Counted from the first letter of the stretch, positions 15,812-24,249 are shown. The stretch is 64,000 bases of DNA from Parvularcula sp039822105 (GCA_039822105.1 JBCBMW010000012.1:48140-112139), one strand, 5' to 3'. A program made the numbers and translations. Notes: generated by a model from the sequence alone, not told the origin.

Positions 15812-16502
15812 ATTTGCCCTGTCCCGTCAGGGCGCCGACGATACCGTCTTTGAGGCTGAAGACGACAATGGGGATTCCGTTCTCGCGGGTGAGGCTCACG
15901 GCAGCCTGGTCCATCACCTCAAGGTCTTTGGTCAGGATATCGCGATAGGTGATCCGGTCGAAACGCTCCGCATTTGGATCTTTTTTCGGGTCCGCAGAAT
16001 AGATGCCGTCGACCTGCGTCCCTTTAAAGAGCGCCTCGCAGCCCATTTCGGCCGCACGTAGCGCCGCGCCGGTGTCCGTGGTGAAGAACGGATTGCCGGT
16101 CCCGCCAGCAAAGATCACCACACGACCTTTTTCCAAATGGCGGATAGCGCGGCGGCGAATGTAAGGCTCGCACACGGACTGCATATCGATCGCGGACATG
16201 ACCCGCGTCTGCGCACCGATCGCCTCCAGCGAGTTTTGAACGGCAAGCGCGTTCATGATCGTCGCGAGCATGCCCATATAGTCGGCGCTTGCGCGCTCCA
16301 TACCGCGTGCAGCCATACTCAGCCCGCGGAAGATATTACCGCCGCCGACGACCATACAGACCTCAACACCGAGTTCCGTGGCCGCCTTCACCTCTGTGGC
16401 TATGCGCTCCACGGTGTCGAGGTCGATGCCGAATTCGCCATCGCCCATCAACGCCTCACCCGACACTTTGAGAAGGACGCGGCGGTAAAGCGGCTCTGCC
16501 AT
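15789..16502 (-). CDS. pyrH: UMP kinase
   Basis: Hexameric bacterial UMP kinase of the amino-acid-kinase fold, phosphorylating UMP to UDP. Visible: VLLKVSGEALMG at the N-terminus, VVGGGNIFRG, and the C-terminal ATP-site segment IFAGGTGNPFFTTDTGAALRA followed by VDGIYSADPKKDPNA. It is 237 residues. The ATG at 16502 follows GGGAGAAC. It is separated from tsf by an intrinsic terminator, so it probably has its own promoter in the 138-base gap. Its 3' end converges on the AT-rich membrane gene. Confidence 0.97.
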   Translation of the reverse strand: MAEPLYRRVLLKVSGEALMGDGEFGIDLDTVERIATEVKAATELGVEVCMVVGGGNIFRGLSMAARGMERASADYMGMLATIMNALAVQNSLEAIGAQTRVMSAIDMQSVCEPYIRRRAIRHLEKGRVVIFAGGTGNPFFTTDTGAALRAAEMGCEALFKGTQVDGIYSADPKKDPNAERFDRITYRDILTKDLEVMDQAAVSLTRENGIPIVVFSLKDGIVGALTGQGKFTVVEAG

Positions 16503-16584
16503 GTGATGTTCTCCCGATTGGCGGGGCAGCTATCAGATTCAGCGACCCGTGGCTATGTCACTCTTGCCGCGCAGGCGCAGAATC

Positions 16585-16614
16585 AAAAACGCCGCGACCC
16601 TGAGGATCGCGGCG
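16585..16614 (-). terminator. Intrinsic terminator after tsf
   Basis: Reading the minus strand downstream of tsf, an 8-bp perfect stem (CGCCGCGA / TCGCGGCG, 16590-16597 with 16607-16614) and a 9-base loop are followed directly by five U residues (plus-strand A-tract 16585-16589). This is a textbook rho-independent terminator 27 bases past the tsf stop. Confidence 0.85.
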
Positions 16615-16640
16615 CACCATTCTTTGACCGAACCGAAGCG

Positions 16641-17567
16641 TTAGCCTTTGGAGAGGCTCGCAACCTCGGCGGCGAAGTCGTCCTCTTCTTTCTCGATGCC
16701 TTCACCGAGTTCGAAGCGGATATAGCCTTTGAGCGTCACGTCAGCACCCGCACCTTTCGATGCGTTTTTGACGACGTCCTTCACCTTGGTCTCACCGTCG
16801 ATGACGAAGACCTGCTCAAGCAGGACGCTTTCTTCGTAGAACTTGCGGATCCGGCCTTCGACCATCTTCTCGATGATGTTGTCAGGCTTTCCCGAGGCTT
16901 TGGCTTGCTCGGATAGCACGTCTTTCTCGCGTTGCACCACCGATTGATCGAGACCTTCGATGTTCAGCGACTGCGGGCGAGCAGCAGCGATGTGCATCGC
17001 GATCTGCTTGCCGACCTCTTCGAGCGAGGACGCGTCGCCCGTCGTCTCAAGCGCAACAAGCACAGCGATTTTGCCAGCACGATCGGCGATCGGCGTGTGC
17101 ATGTAAGGCACAACGATGCCTGCGCTGACCTCGAGGCCTTCCGAACGGCGGAGGCTCATATTCTCGCCGATTTGGCCGACCATTTCAGCGATGTGCTCAT
17201 CGACTGATTTGTCAGCACCAGGATAACCAGCCGCTTTTAGCGCATCGGTGCTGCCGTCAACAGTGAGCGCCACGTCAGCGATGTCACGAACCATCGACTG
17301 GAAGGTCTCGTTCCGCGCCACAAAGTCTGTCTCAGCGTTGACTTCGACGACCACGCCTTTGGTGCCGTCCAGGGCGTAGGCGACAAGACCGTCAGCGGCC
17401 GTACGGCCAGCTTTCTTCGCCGCTTTCGCGAGGCCTTTCTTCCGCAGCCAGTCAACAGCGGCTTCGATATCGCCGCTGGTTTCGACCAGCGCCTTTTTGC
17501 TATCCATCATACCGGCGCCGGTTTTATCGCGCAGGTCTTTGACCATCTTGGCCGTGATATCAGCCAT
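16641..17567 (-). CDS. tsf: Translation elongation factor Ts
   Basis: Nucleotide exchange factor for EF-Tu. N-terminal AKMVKDLRDKTGAGMMDSKKAL is the EF-Tu-contacting UBA-like domain. NAETDFVARNETF is the core signature, followed by the two dimerisation-type subdomains. It is 308 residues, a normal length. GGAGGATCCC precedes the ATG. It follows rpsB, from which a strong hairpin separates it. Confidence 0.97.
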   Translation of the reverse strand: MADITAKMVKDLRDKTGAGMMDSKKALVETSGDIEAAVDWLRKKGLAKAAKKAGRTAADGLVAYALDGTKGVVVEVNAETDFVARNETFQSMVRDIADVALTVDGSTDALKAAGYPGADKSVDEHIAEMVGQIGENMSLRRSEGLEVSAGIVVPYMHTPIADRAGKIAVLVALETTGDASSLEEVGKQIAMHIAAARPQSLNIEGLDQSVVQREKDVLSEQAKASGKPDNIIEKMVEGRIRKFYEESVLLEQVFVIDGETKVKDVVKNASKGAGADVTLKGYIRFELGEGIEKEEDDFAAEVASLSKG

Positions 17568-17650
17568 GGGATCCTCCAGGGTGGCGGGCAGCGCCGCCGC
17601 AACAACGAACTTGTGAATGGGGCCGCTAGAGCCGCCGCCCCCGGGCTTGT

Positions 17651-17682
17651 CAAGCGGCGGGGCCGAGGCCCCTCGCCGCTTG
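17651..17682 (-). other. Strong GC hairpin in the rpsB-tsf intergenic region
   Basis: A 9-bp perfect stem (CAAGCGGCG / CGCCGCTTG) encloses a further GGGCC/GGCCC stem with a tight loop, 14 bases beyond the rpsB stop. On the transcribed strand no U-tract follows, so it is probably an RNA-processing, stability or partial attenuation element that tunes tsf relative to rpsB rather than a full terminator. The role is inference. Confidence 0.55.
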
Positions 17683-17695
17683 GGTCAGTCTGGCC

Positions 17696-18541
17696 TTACG
17701 CCTGAGGCTGCGCCTCTTCGGCGGGAGCCTCTTCTGCAGCTTCAGCAGGCGCTTCTTCAGCGGCCGCTTGCGCTTCGCCTTCGACGAGCTCTTCGAGGCC
17801 AGGTTCACCCTCGAGATCTTCGAGTTCGCCAAGGTCCTCGCCCATCGCAACAGCAGCTGCGCCAAGGCCGTCGATCACAGCGTCAGCAACCAGGTTGCAG
17901 TAAAGGCTGATCGCGCGGCTCGCATCGTCATTACCCGGAATGACGTGGCTGACGCCATCTGGCGAGCAGTTGGTGTCGACAACAGCGACAACAGGAATGC
18001 CAAGCTTCTGGGCTTCTTTGATGGCGATCGACTCTTTGTTGACGTCAATCACGAACATCAGGTCAGGCAGGCCGCCCATGTCGCGGATACCGCCCAGGCT
18101 GAGGTTCAGCTTTTCAGCTTCCCGCGTCATGTTGAGCTGTTCTTTTTTGGTCAGGCTTTTGCCTTCACCAGCAAGGGTTTCTTCGATCTCGCCGAGGCGC
18201 TTGATCGAACCCGACACGGTTTCCCAGTTGGTCAGTGTGCCGCCGAGCCAACGGTGGTTCATGAAATACTGGGCGCAACGCTCAGCCGCTTCTGCCACCG
18301 GCTGTTGAGCCTGGCGCTTGGTGCCAACGAAAAGAACCCGGCCGCCGCCAGCAACCACGTCGCGCACTTTCGTCAGCGCTTGGTGCAGCAGCGGAACGGT
18401 TTGCGAGAGGTCGATGATATGGACGCCGCCACGATCACCAAAGATGTACGAACGCATCTTTGGGTTCCAGCGGTGGGTCTGGTGGCCGAAATGGACGCCA
18501 GCTTCCAAGAGCTGACGCATGGAAAATTCAGGAACGCTCAC
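17696..18541 (-). CDS. rpsB: 30S ribosomal protein S2
   Basis: Small-subunit protein S2. MRQLLEAGVHFGHQTHRWNPKM and the block FVGTKRQAQQPVAEAA are diagnostic, as are RWLGGTLTNW and the C-terminal IPVVAVVDTNCSPDGV. The start chosen is GTG at 18541, eight bases after GGAG (AAGGAGACATC), giving 281 residues and the standard SVPEFSMRQ N-terminus. A longer in-frame opening back to 18655 has no family similarity. The chain carries an extra acidic Ala/Glu-rich tail (about residues 245-281) beyond the E. coli protein, as in other alphaproteobacteria. It is the first gene of the cluster. Confidence 0.97.
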   Translation of the reverse strand: MSVPEFSMRQLLEAGVHFGHQTHRWNPKMRSYIFGDRGGVHIIDLSQTVPLLHQALTKVRDVVAGGGRVLFVGTKRQAQQPVAEAAERCAQYFMNHRWLGGTLTNWETVSGSIKRLGEIEETLAGEGKSLTKKEQLNMTREAEKLNLSLGGIRDMGGLPDLMFVIDVNKESIAIKEAQKLGIPVVAVVDTNCSPDGVSHVIPGNDDASRAISLYCNLVADAVIDGLGAAAVAMGEDLGELEDLEGEPGLEELVEGEAQAAAEEAPAEAAEEAPAEEAQPQA

Positions 18542-18658
18542 GATGTCTCCTTCGGTTAAGCGTCGAGCGATGGGGAAGCCCATAAGAGCCACCGAAGGTC
18601 CACCACCCTGTGGAGTAGAAAGCGGGCCGCTACTTCGAAACCCGCCTATTTGCAAGAG

Positions 18659-19744
18659 CTAAGCGTCTGGCCCGCGCTCATCGGCAGATTTTGTCCGAAA
18701 GGCGCCGGGCGTCATACCGACTTGCGCCTTAAACGCCCGGTTGAAGGGGCCGATCGACCCGAACCCGCTTTCGAGCGCTATTGTGAGGATGGGGATGCGC
18801 GCCTCCGCCGGATCGGCAAGTCGCCGTTTGGCCTCTTCCAGGCGGTGGTGATTGAGAAGCTGGTTGAAATTGGCGAACCCAAACCCGCTGGTCACGCACT
18901 GGCTCACTTTATACTCGGGCACGCCGAGCCGCTGGGCCAGATCCGCCACCTTAAGGTCAGGCTCGAGGAACGCCCGCCGCTCAACCAACGCCATCTCGAT
19001 CCGCTGGCGGAGTGCAGGGTCGACGTCATGGGATACCTTGGCCCGCTTCAGCGTCGCCCGCGGGGCAGTCAGCGGATGAGCCAGCCGGTAGCGGGCGGCA
19101 GCGCTCGCACCCGCCAGCGCGAGGAACGCGCAAAAAGTCTGTCCTGCATCCTTCCAGTTCTCGAGGCCGGGGATGTCGAGGGAGCTGCGGAACAGGATCA
19201 CACCGCCGCCAAGGAGCGCCCCGTAGCCAGCCAAAAACGCGCCCCGGAAACGCAACTCGTTCTTATCCATGGTCTTGGAGACACCGTTCGCGACTTCGAT
19301 AATCGCCAGTACAAGGACGGTGGAGCTCAGAAGTGAGGAAAAACTCGAAGTGATTTTAATCAGCGCCCAGTCATCGACCCCCGCCATACGCGCCACGATC
19401 ACGACGACCACGGTCAGGTACAGAAACGCTACCAACGAGATCGCCAGAGGCTCATGCCGCGGATTGGGCTGGAACAATGATCGGGACAGCAGCCACCCGT
19501 AGCCGCAGGTCACACAGCTTCCGAGGGTAAGTGCCGTGCTGACGATCCCTAGCGACGTACCGACGAAAAAGTGGATGATCGCCATCGACGCCGAGGCGCA
19601 GAAAAGCGCCCAATAGACAAGCACGGGTGATGGCGCCGGCTGCTTGGCCAAGCGCTCCCGCATGCTGCTGACGGCTGGCGCCTGAAGAAGGTCTGCGAGC
19701 CCGCCGAGGCGGTGGGCGGTTATGTCTTGCGTCATCATCCGCAT
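18659..19744 (-). CDS. Membrane-bound AraC-family transcriptional regulator
   Basis: A 361-residue protein. The N-terminal two thirds carry about six hydrophobic segments (among them LVYWALFCASASMAIIHFF, ISLVAFLYLTVVVVIVA, LLSSTVLVLAIIEVA). The C-terminal ~100 residues form an AraC double helix-turn-helix: LKVADLAQRLGVPEYKVSQCV, then the second helix region ILTIALESGFGSIGPFNRAFK and QVGMTPGAFR. This is a sensor-in-membrane architecture with the DNA-binding domain in the cytoplasm. The start is ATG at 19744 after GAGG; the longer frame to 19915 would overlap the promoter of the divergent gene. The likely target is the divergent DUF2306 gene, 117 bases away, with an inverted repeat between them. 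The ligand is unknown. Confidence 0.8.
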   Translation of the reverse strand: MRMMTQDITAHRLGGLADLLQAPAVSSMRERLAKQPAPSPVLVYWALFCASASMAIIHFFVGTSLGIVSTALTLGSCVTCGYGWLLSRSLFQPNPRHEPLAISLVAFLYLTVVVVIVARMAGVDDWALIKITSSFSSLLSSTVLVLAIIEVANGVSKTMDKNELRFRGAFLAGYGALLGGGVILFRSSLDIPGLENWKDAGQTFCAFLALAGASAAARYRLAHPLTAPRATLKRAKVSHDVDPALRQRIEMALVERRAFLEPDLKVADLAQRLGVPEYKVSQCVTSGFGFANFNQLLNHHRLEEAKRRLADPAEARIPILTIALESGFGSIGPFNRAFKAQVGMTPGAFRTKSADERGPDA

Positions 19745-19780
19745 ATTATCCTCGCCTTCCAATTTATCCAGGTTTCCATG

Positions 19781-19798
19781 GCCGATACCCAAATCGGC
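19781..19798. promoter_or_regulatory. Inverted repeat between the AraC regulator and the DUF2306 gene
   Basis: GCCGAT-6-ATCGGC lies inside the 117-base divergent intergenic region, 37 bases from the regulator start and 64 from the DUF2306 start. AraC proteins more often bind direct repeats, so the assignment as its operator is tentative. Confidence 0.3.
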
Positions 19799-19861
19799 AA
19801 GACCCTCTTTGGCCCGCGCTCCAGGCCTCTTCCCATCATTATCAAGGCGAAGGGAAGATTC

Positions 19862-20683
19862 ATGCCAACGAACGATGGTGCAGCGGCAACAAGCTGGCCT
19901 GAGAGGTTTCTGCACGGAACGGGCACACTTTGGTTTCTGGTCGCGGTGGTCGGCCAGTTCGCCTTCGTGGTCTTCATCTTAGCCTATTACGGCACCCGGA
20001 CAGCCGCGGGAGACTACCCCGGTTGGAACGACAAGAACTTGATCATGGGCTATGTCGAGGGAGACTTTTGGGGAAACGTCTCGTTTGGCGTTCATGTCCT
20101 TCTTGCCGCTGTGATGACCTTTGGCGGGATTTTTCAGCTGATCCCGGCCATGCGCAGGCACTTTCCCGCCGTCCACCGCTGGAACGGCCGGATCTTCCTC
20201 GCCATCGCGATGATTCTCTCCTTCACCGGGATCGGGATGACGTGGCTGCGCGGCGCCAACCTCGCAGTGATCGCTGGCGCTATGACCTCGATCAACGGGT
20301 TGATGATCATCGTCTTCGGAGCGCTGACATTCCGCTACGCTGTCGCCCGAAAGATCGCCATCCACGAGCGGTGGGCGATGCGTACCTTTATGGTGGCGAA
20401 CGGCGTATGGTTTTTCCGTCTCAGCATCATGGCCTGGGTCGTCCTCAACCAAGGCCCCCGGTGGATGAACTCAACCCTGTCAGGACCGGGCGATATCCTG
20501 GTCGCTGGCATCGCCTACTTCCTGCCGGTGATCAGCCTCGAGATCTACCAAGCCGGCAAACGCTCGCGCAGCGGCGGCACCAAGATCCTCACCGGGCTTT
20601 ACGTGATCGCTATGACGCTGCTCACGGCCATCGGGATCTTCGGCGCCATCGCCTTTATGTGGTTGCCCGACATCACGTCCTAA
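19862..20683 (+). CDS. DUF2306-type multi-pass membrane protein
   Basis: A 273-residue protein with about eight hydrophobic segments. The block RHFPAVHRWNGRIFLAIAMI with VHRWNGR and later IHERWAMRTFMVANGVWFFR resemble DUF2306 proteins, where paired His residues inside the membrane suggest haem or metal ligation as in cytochrome b561-like folds. The latter is inference. The ATG at 19862 follows GGGAAG. It is divergent from the membrane AraC regulator and convergent with gloA (7-base gap). The function is not established. Confidence 0.65.
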   Translation: MPTNDGAAATSWPERFLHGTGTLWFLVAVVGQFAFVVFILAYYGTRTAAGDYPGWNDKNLIMGYVEGDFWGNVSFGVHVLLAAVMTFGGIFQLIPAMRRHFPAVHRWNGRIFLAIAMILSFTGIGMTWLRGANLAVIAGAMTSINGLMIIVFGALTFRYAVARKIAIHERWAMRTFMVANGVWFFRLSIMAWVVLNQGPRWMNSTLSGPGDILVAGIAYFLPVISLEIYQAGKRSRSGGTKILTGLYVIAMTLLTAIGIFGAIAFMWLPDITS

Positions 20684-20689
20684 CGGCGA

Positions 20690-21130
20690 TTACCAGCTAC
20701 CGGTGTTCTCCATCGACGCCCAGGGCTCTTGAGGAGCGAGGTTCTCGCCTTCCTGGAGAAGTTCGATGGAGATACCGTCCGGGCTGCGCACAAATGCCAT
20801 GTGCCCGTCCCGTGGCGGACGGTTGATCACGACGCCCATATCCATGAGGTGCTGGCAGGTCTCGTAGATGTTCTCGACGCGGTAGGCGAGGTGACCGAAG
20901 TTGCGGCCTCCGGTGTATTCCTCCGGGTCCCAATTGTAGGTCAGTTCAACCAGCGGCGCCTTCTTCTCTTTCACGGCATCAAGGTCATCAGGCGCGGCGA
21001 GAAAGACGAGGGTGAAACGGCCCTCCTGGCTGTCATACCGGCTGGTTTCCACAAGGCCCAAACCGCGGCAGAAGAAATCGAGAGTCGCGGGCAAATCTGC
21101 CACCCGTATCATCGTGTGTAAGTACCGCAT
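20690..21130 (-). CDS. gloA: Lactoylglutathione lyase (glyoxalase I)
   Basis: Detoxifies methylglyoxal as its glutathione hemithioacetal. It is a VOC-fold protein of 146 residues with the family motifs LHTMIRVADL (His ligand), DFFCRGLGLVETSRYDSQEGRF, ELTYNWDPEEYTGGRNFGHLAYRV (Glu and His ligands) and IELLQ (C-terminal Glu ligand), so all four metal positions are present. The start is ATG at 21130, giving MRYLHTMIRV; an upstream in-frame Met at 21163 adds non-family residues. It is divergent from the porin gene at 21286. Confidence 0.92.
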   Translation of the reverse strand: MRYLHTMIRVADLPATLDFFCRGLGLVETSRYDSQEGRFTLVFLAAPDDLDAVKEKKAPLVELTYNWDPEEYTGGRNFGHLAYRVENIYETCQHLMDMGVVINRPPRDGHMAFVRSPDGISIELLQEGENLAPQEPWASMENTGSW

Positions 21131-21206
21131 CGCTGATCCTCCGTCGTTTGGCCCCAGCGACATAGGCGTGAAGAACCGCCACGTCGCCCTCGAACAATAT
21201 GACAGT

Positions 21207-21240
21207 TTTATTTCAATGCTTCGGCATATATTGAAATAAA
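21207..21240. promoter_or_regulatory. 11-bp-arm inverted repeat in gloA/porin divergent promoter
   Basis: TTTATTTCAAT at 21207-21217 is repeated as its exact reverse complement ATTGAAATAAA at 21230-21240, with 12 bases between. The arms are AT-rich in a GC-rich genome and lie 77 bases upstream of gloA and 46 bases upstream of the outer-membrane porin gene. This is the geometry of a dimeric regulator site. It could also form an RNA hairpin, but no poly-U follows. Confidence 0.45.
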
Positions 21241-21285
21241 GCCACCGTTCGCTACGCCGCCCCTGGGGAGCCTTGGGGAGGGGTC

Positions 21286-22641
21286 ATGCTGCGGCGATCG
21301 ATGATCGCGGGTCTAGCGCTTGTGTCGGTGTTGGGACCGGCAAAGGCCGACACTGCCTTCACCGTCGATGGCGAGCTGCGCGCCCGTTACGAAAGCCTCG
21401 ACGGGCAGTTCCGCCGGGGTTTCCGGGGCAGTGACCAAGCGCTGTTCACCCGTGCTCTTTTCAAGGTGGAGGCCGACACGGGACCGGTCGCCTTCGGATT
21501 TGAAATCCAGGACAGCCGCGCATTCTTTGACGATGACGGCACACCCCTATCGGGCGGGTTCGTCAACGCGTCAGATCTCCTCCAAGCCTATGTACGGCTC
21601 GATACCCCAGGCCTCCTGGGAAAGGGCTCTCGCGGCGAGACGGTGATCGGTAGGCAAACAGTCAGCATCAGCTCCAAACGCCAGATTGAGCGCGTGAGCT
21701 ACGCCAACGTGATCCGCGCGTTCACGGGTGTGCATCATACGAGCACGAATGAAAGAGGCGATCTGCTTCACCTCGTGGCCGTGGTACCGGTCAACCGAGA
21801 GCCCGGCAACCGAGACAGCGCAGCGAAGAACGAATTTGATCCCGATGATGAACAGTGGAAGCGCTACCTCGGCGGTATCCACTATCGCCGCAAAGACGCC
21901 CTACCCGCACTGGTTAGCAACCTCTGGCTCGAAGGCTTCGTTTATGGTCTTTATGAGGATGATGGCGATGAGTTTGAAACCCCGAATCGAGAGATCCTGT
22001 TCCCTGGCTTCCGCGTTCACAGGCCCAAGTCCCCAGGGCAATGGGACATCGATCTCGAGCCATCGGTCCGGTTCGGCACGCGGCACGCCACCAGTGACCG
22101 GGCCGATGATGAGGATCTTGAGGTCTGGGCGCAGCGCGTGATCGCCATTCTGGGGTACACGTGGGACATCCCTTGGACACCGCGGCTGGCAGCGGAATGG
22201 TACTATGCCAGCGGCGATGATGACCCGGATGATGATCAGTTCGGCACCTATGAGCGCCTGTTCGGGTCGCGACGGACAGATCTCAACAACACGTCACTGC
22301 ACGGCCCGCTCACCTATTCCAATCTCAACGCGCCCGGCGCGCGGATTGAAGTGACGCCGGGCAAGAGGTTCGACGCGAGGCTTGCATACTCTGCGTCCTA
22401 TCTCGCATCGAGTACGGATCAGTTCCAGATCGCGAGGCTGAGGGACCCAACAGGCCAGTCTGGACGGTTCATGGGACATGCCATCGACGCACGGCTGCGC
22501 TACCTGCCGCAAAAGACCCCCATTGTTTTTGAACTGGGCGGATCAGTTTTCGTGTTCGGAGAGTTCACGAGGAACGTTCCCGACGGTCCAGAGGGTGATC
22601 GCACGCTCTTTGGGTATGTCCAGGCAACCTACACGTTTTAG
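21286..22641 (+). CDS. Alginate-export-like outer-membrane beta-barrel protein
   Basis: A 451-residue protein with a Sec signal peptide (MLRRSMIAGLALVSVLGPAKA). The mature part alternates polar and hydrophobic residues throughout. It matches the alginate export (AlgE-like) family in blocks such as GFEIQDSRAF, LLQAYVRL, VIGRQTVSISSKRQIERVSYAN, YASGDDDPDDDQFGTYERLF and a barrel-terminal GYVQATYTF ending in Phe. No alginate biosynthesis genes are nearby, so it is more likely a general or specific porin of that fold. A possible regulatory inverted repeat lies upstream. Confidence 0.72.
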   Translation: MLRRSMIAGLALVSVLGPAKADTAFTVDGELRARYESLDGQFRRGFRGSDQALFTRALFKVEADTGPVAFGFEIQDSRAFFDDDGTPLSGGFVNASDLLQAYVRLDTPGLLGKGSRGETVIGRQTVSISSKRQIERVSYANVIRAFTGVHHTSTNERGDLLHLVAVVPVNREPGNRDSAAKNEFDPDDEQWKRYLGGIHYRRKDALPALVSNLWLEGFVYGLYEDDGDEFETPNREILFPGFRVHRPKSPGQWDIDLEPSVRFGTRHATSDRADDEDLEVWAQRVIAILGYTWDIPWTPRLAAEWYYASGDDDPDDDQFGTYERLFGSRRTDLNNTSLHGPLTYSNLNAPGARIEVTPGKRFDARLAYSASYLASSTDQFQIARLRDPTGQSGRFMGHAIDARLRYLPQKTPIVFELGGSVFVFGEFTRNVPDGPEGDRTLFGYVQATYTF

Positions 22642-22744
22642 CGACTCATTGTGTCCCCAAAGCTCAAGACTTGCCGCCGCGAGGTCGAACCCAAGGCCAA
22701 GAGCCCCGCTGCACAACGGCGTTGACGCTTTCCGATTTCGATGC

Positions 22745-22762
22745 TGAATTGAATTCAATTCA
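22745..22762. promoter_or_regulatory. Perfect 18-bp palindrome, probable TetR-family operator
   Basis: TGAATTGAATTCAATTCA is a perfect palindrome centred 25 bases upstream of the GTG start of the TetR-type regulator. TetR proteins are dimers that commonly bind such sites in their own promoters, so autorepression of the 22779-24249 genes is the simplest reading. The site is AT-rich against a GC-rich background. Confidence 0.65.
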
Positions 22763-22778
22763 ATAACGGAGACGACCA

Positions 22779-23408
22779 GTGGCCAAGCCAGCGGCCCGCA
22801 TAGGAAGCGATGTCCGTCTCATCGAAGCGGCGGAGGCCGAGCTGATGGAAAGCGGCGGACACATTGAGATGCTCGCGGTGGCCAAGCGAGCCGGTGTGTC
22901 GGTGGGTCTGGCCTACCACCACTTTGGTTCAAAAACGGGTTTGATCGCCGCCGTGGTGGATCGGTTTTACGGCCCTCTCCGCGACATCACCTTTAGCAAC
23001 GAGAACCCGGACGGTCTTGATTGGCGAGGCAGAGAAAAAGCCCGAGCGCGGGAGATGATCGACTACCACTATGGTCATCCGTTCGCGCCGCTTGTCGCGG
23101 GACGGTTGGGCCGTGAACCGCAGGTGCTCGATCTTGAACGCGACCACAGGGATGCTCTCTTGGCAGAGGGCGCGCGCAACCTGCGGGCAGGACAGCGTCA
23201 AGGCGTTGTCGATCCAAATCTCGATCCAGAGATGGCCATCGGCATGCTCATGGGCGGGCTTCGCCTCGCGATCGATCGAGCAATCCTCAGCACACCGAGG
23301 CCTGATCGCCACGAACTCCATGAACAGGTTTGGCGGTTCATCGAAGGGGCTTTGGGCATGAATGACCGCGATCAAATCAACACCGAGGGAGGAACCCATG
23401 TCGCCTGA
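22779..23408 (+). CDS. TetR/AcrR-family transcriptional regulator
   Basis: A 209-residue repressor-type protein. The N-terminal helix-turn-helix reads IEMLAVAKRAGVSVGLAYHHFGSKTGLIAAVVDRFY, which is the TetR signature. The C-terminal ligand/dimer domain is variable and gives no clue to the effector. The start is GTG at 22779 after GGAGACGACCA. Its stop overlaps the start of the dioxygenase gene by 11 bases, so the two are co-translated and the dioxygenase is a likely target. An 18-bp palindrome lies just upstream. Confidence 0.88.
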   Translation: MAKPAARIGSDVRLIEAAEAELMESGGHIEMLAVAKRAGVSVGLAYHHFGSKTGLIAAVVDRFYGPLRDITFSNENPDGLDWRGREKARAREMIDYHYGHPFAPLVAGRLGREPQVLDLERDHRDALLAEGARNLRAGQRQGVVDPNLDPEMAIGMLMGGLRLAIDRAILSTPRPDRHELHEQVWRFIEGALGMNDRDQINTEGGTHVA

Positions 23409-24249
23409 GACCAACGTGCGTGACTATAGCGACAACGACCACGCAGGAACCCACCGGCAGCTCGAACCCTCGCCGGACCGCGACACGCCGGAGATCGCTG
23501 CAGATTTCGACACGCTGATGAGAGACGGCTACGTTATCTTGGACAACCTCATCCCCCGGTCGACATGCGCTGCGATCAAGGAAGCGGGTCTCGCCCTCCT
23601 CGACCACAAGGGCAGAAACAGCTTTGAGGGACACAAGACCCAGCGGGTTTATGATGTTTTGTCAAAGACACGGCTTACGGATGAACTTGCCACACATCCC
23701 CGCATTTTAGGACTGATGGACCGACTTTTTCGGCCGGGCTTCCTCCTCAGTCAAAGCCAGATCATCAACATCCTACCCGGTGAAGCCGCGCAGGCGCTGC
23801 ATACGGATGATGGCTTCTACCGCCTTCCCCGCCCGCGCCAAGCGCTCGGCGCAGCCACAGTCTGGGCCATCGATGACTTTACCGAAGAGAACGGCGCCAC
23901 CGTGGTCATCCCCGGCAGCCATCAGTGGGGGGATGATCGCAACGGAGAGGTCGCAGAAGCGATCCCAGCGGTCATGCCTGCGGGCTCTGTGGTCTTCTTT
24001 CTCGGCACGACCTGGCACGGCGGAGGTGAGAACCGGTCGACTGCCCCGCGTTTTGCGGTCACCCACCAATACTGCGAAGCCTATATGCGCCAGCAGGAGA
24101 ACTACCTCCTGGAGCTCTCGCGAGAGACCGTTCGACAGCTGTCTCCTGAACTCCAGGCCCTTGTGGGATATTCAATCTACCCGCCCTTTATGGGGATGGT
24201 GGAGGGCAAACACCCCCTGAGGCTGCTCGATGAGCACGGTCGGGCCTGA
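23398..24249 (+). CDS. Phytanoyl-CoA dioxygenase (PhyH) family Fe(II)/2-oxoglutarate oxygenase
   Basis: A 283-residue non-haem iron oxygenase. Metal ligands are His135-x-Asp137 (ALHTDDGFY) and His207 (GTTWHGGGENRS), with Arg218 eleven residues later as the 2-oxoglutarate anchor (APRFAVTHQY). The N-terminus includes DGYVILDNLIP, typical of PhyH proteins. The start is ATG at 23398, preceded by GAGGGAGGAA; an in-frame ATG at 23362 lies inside the regulator gene. The substrate is unknown. The gene is co-translated with the TetR regulator and followed 85 bases later by an alpha/beta hydrolase. Confidence 0.86.
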   Translation: MSPETNVRDYSDNDHAGTHRQLEPSPDRDTPEIAADFDTLMRDGYVILDNLIPRSTCAAIKEAGLALLDHKGRNSFEGHKTQRVYDVLSKTRLTDELATHPRILGLMDRLFRPGFLLSQSQIINILPGEAAQALHTDDGFYRLPRPRQALGAATVWAIDDFTEENGATVVIPGSHQWGDDRNGEVAEAIPAVMPAGSVVFFLGTTWHGGGENRSTAPRFAVTHQYCEAYMRQQENYLLELSRETVRQLSPELQALVGYSIYPPFMGMVEGKHPLRLLDEHGRA

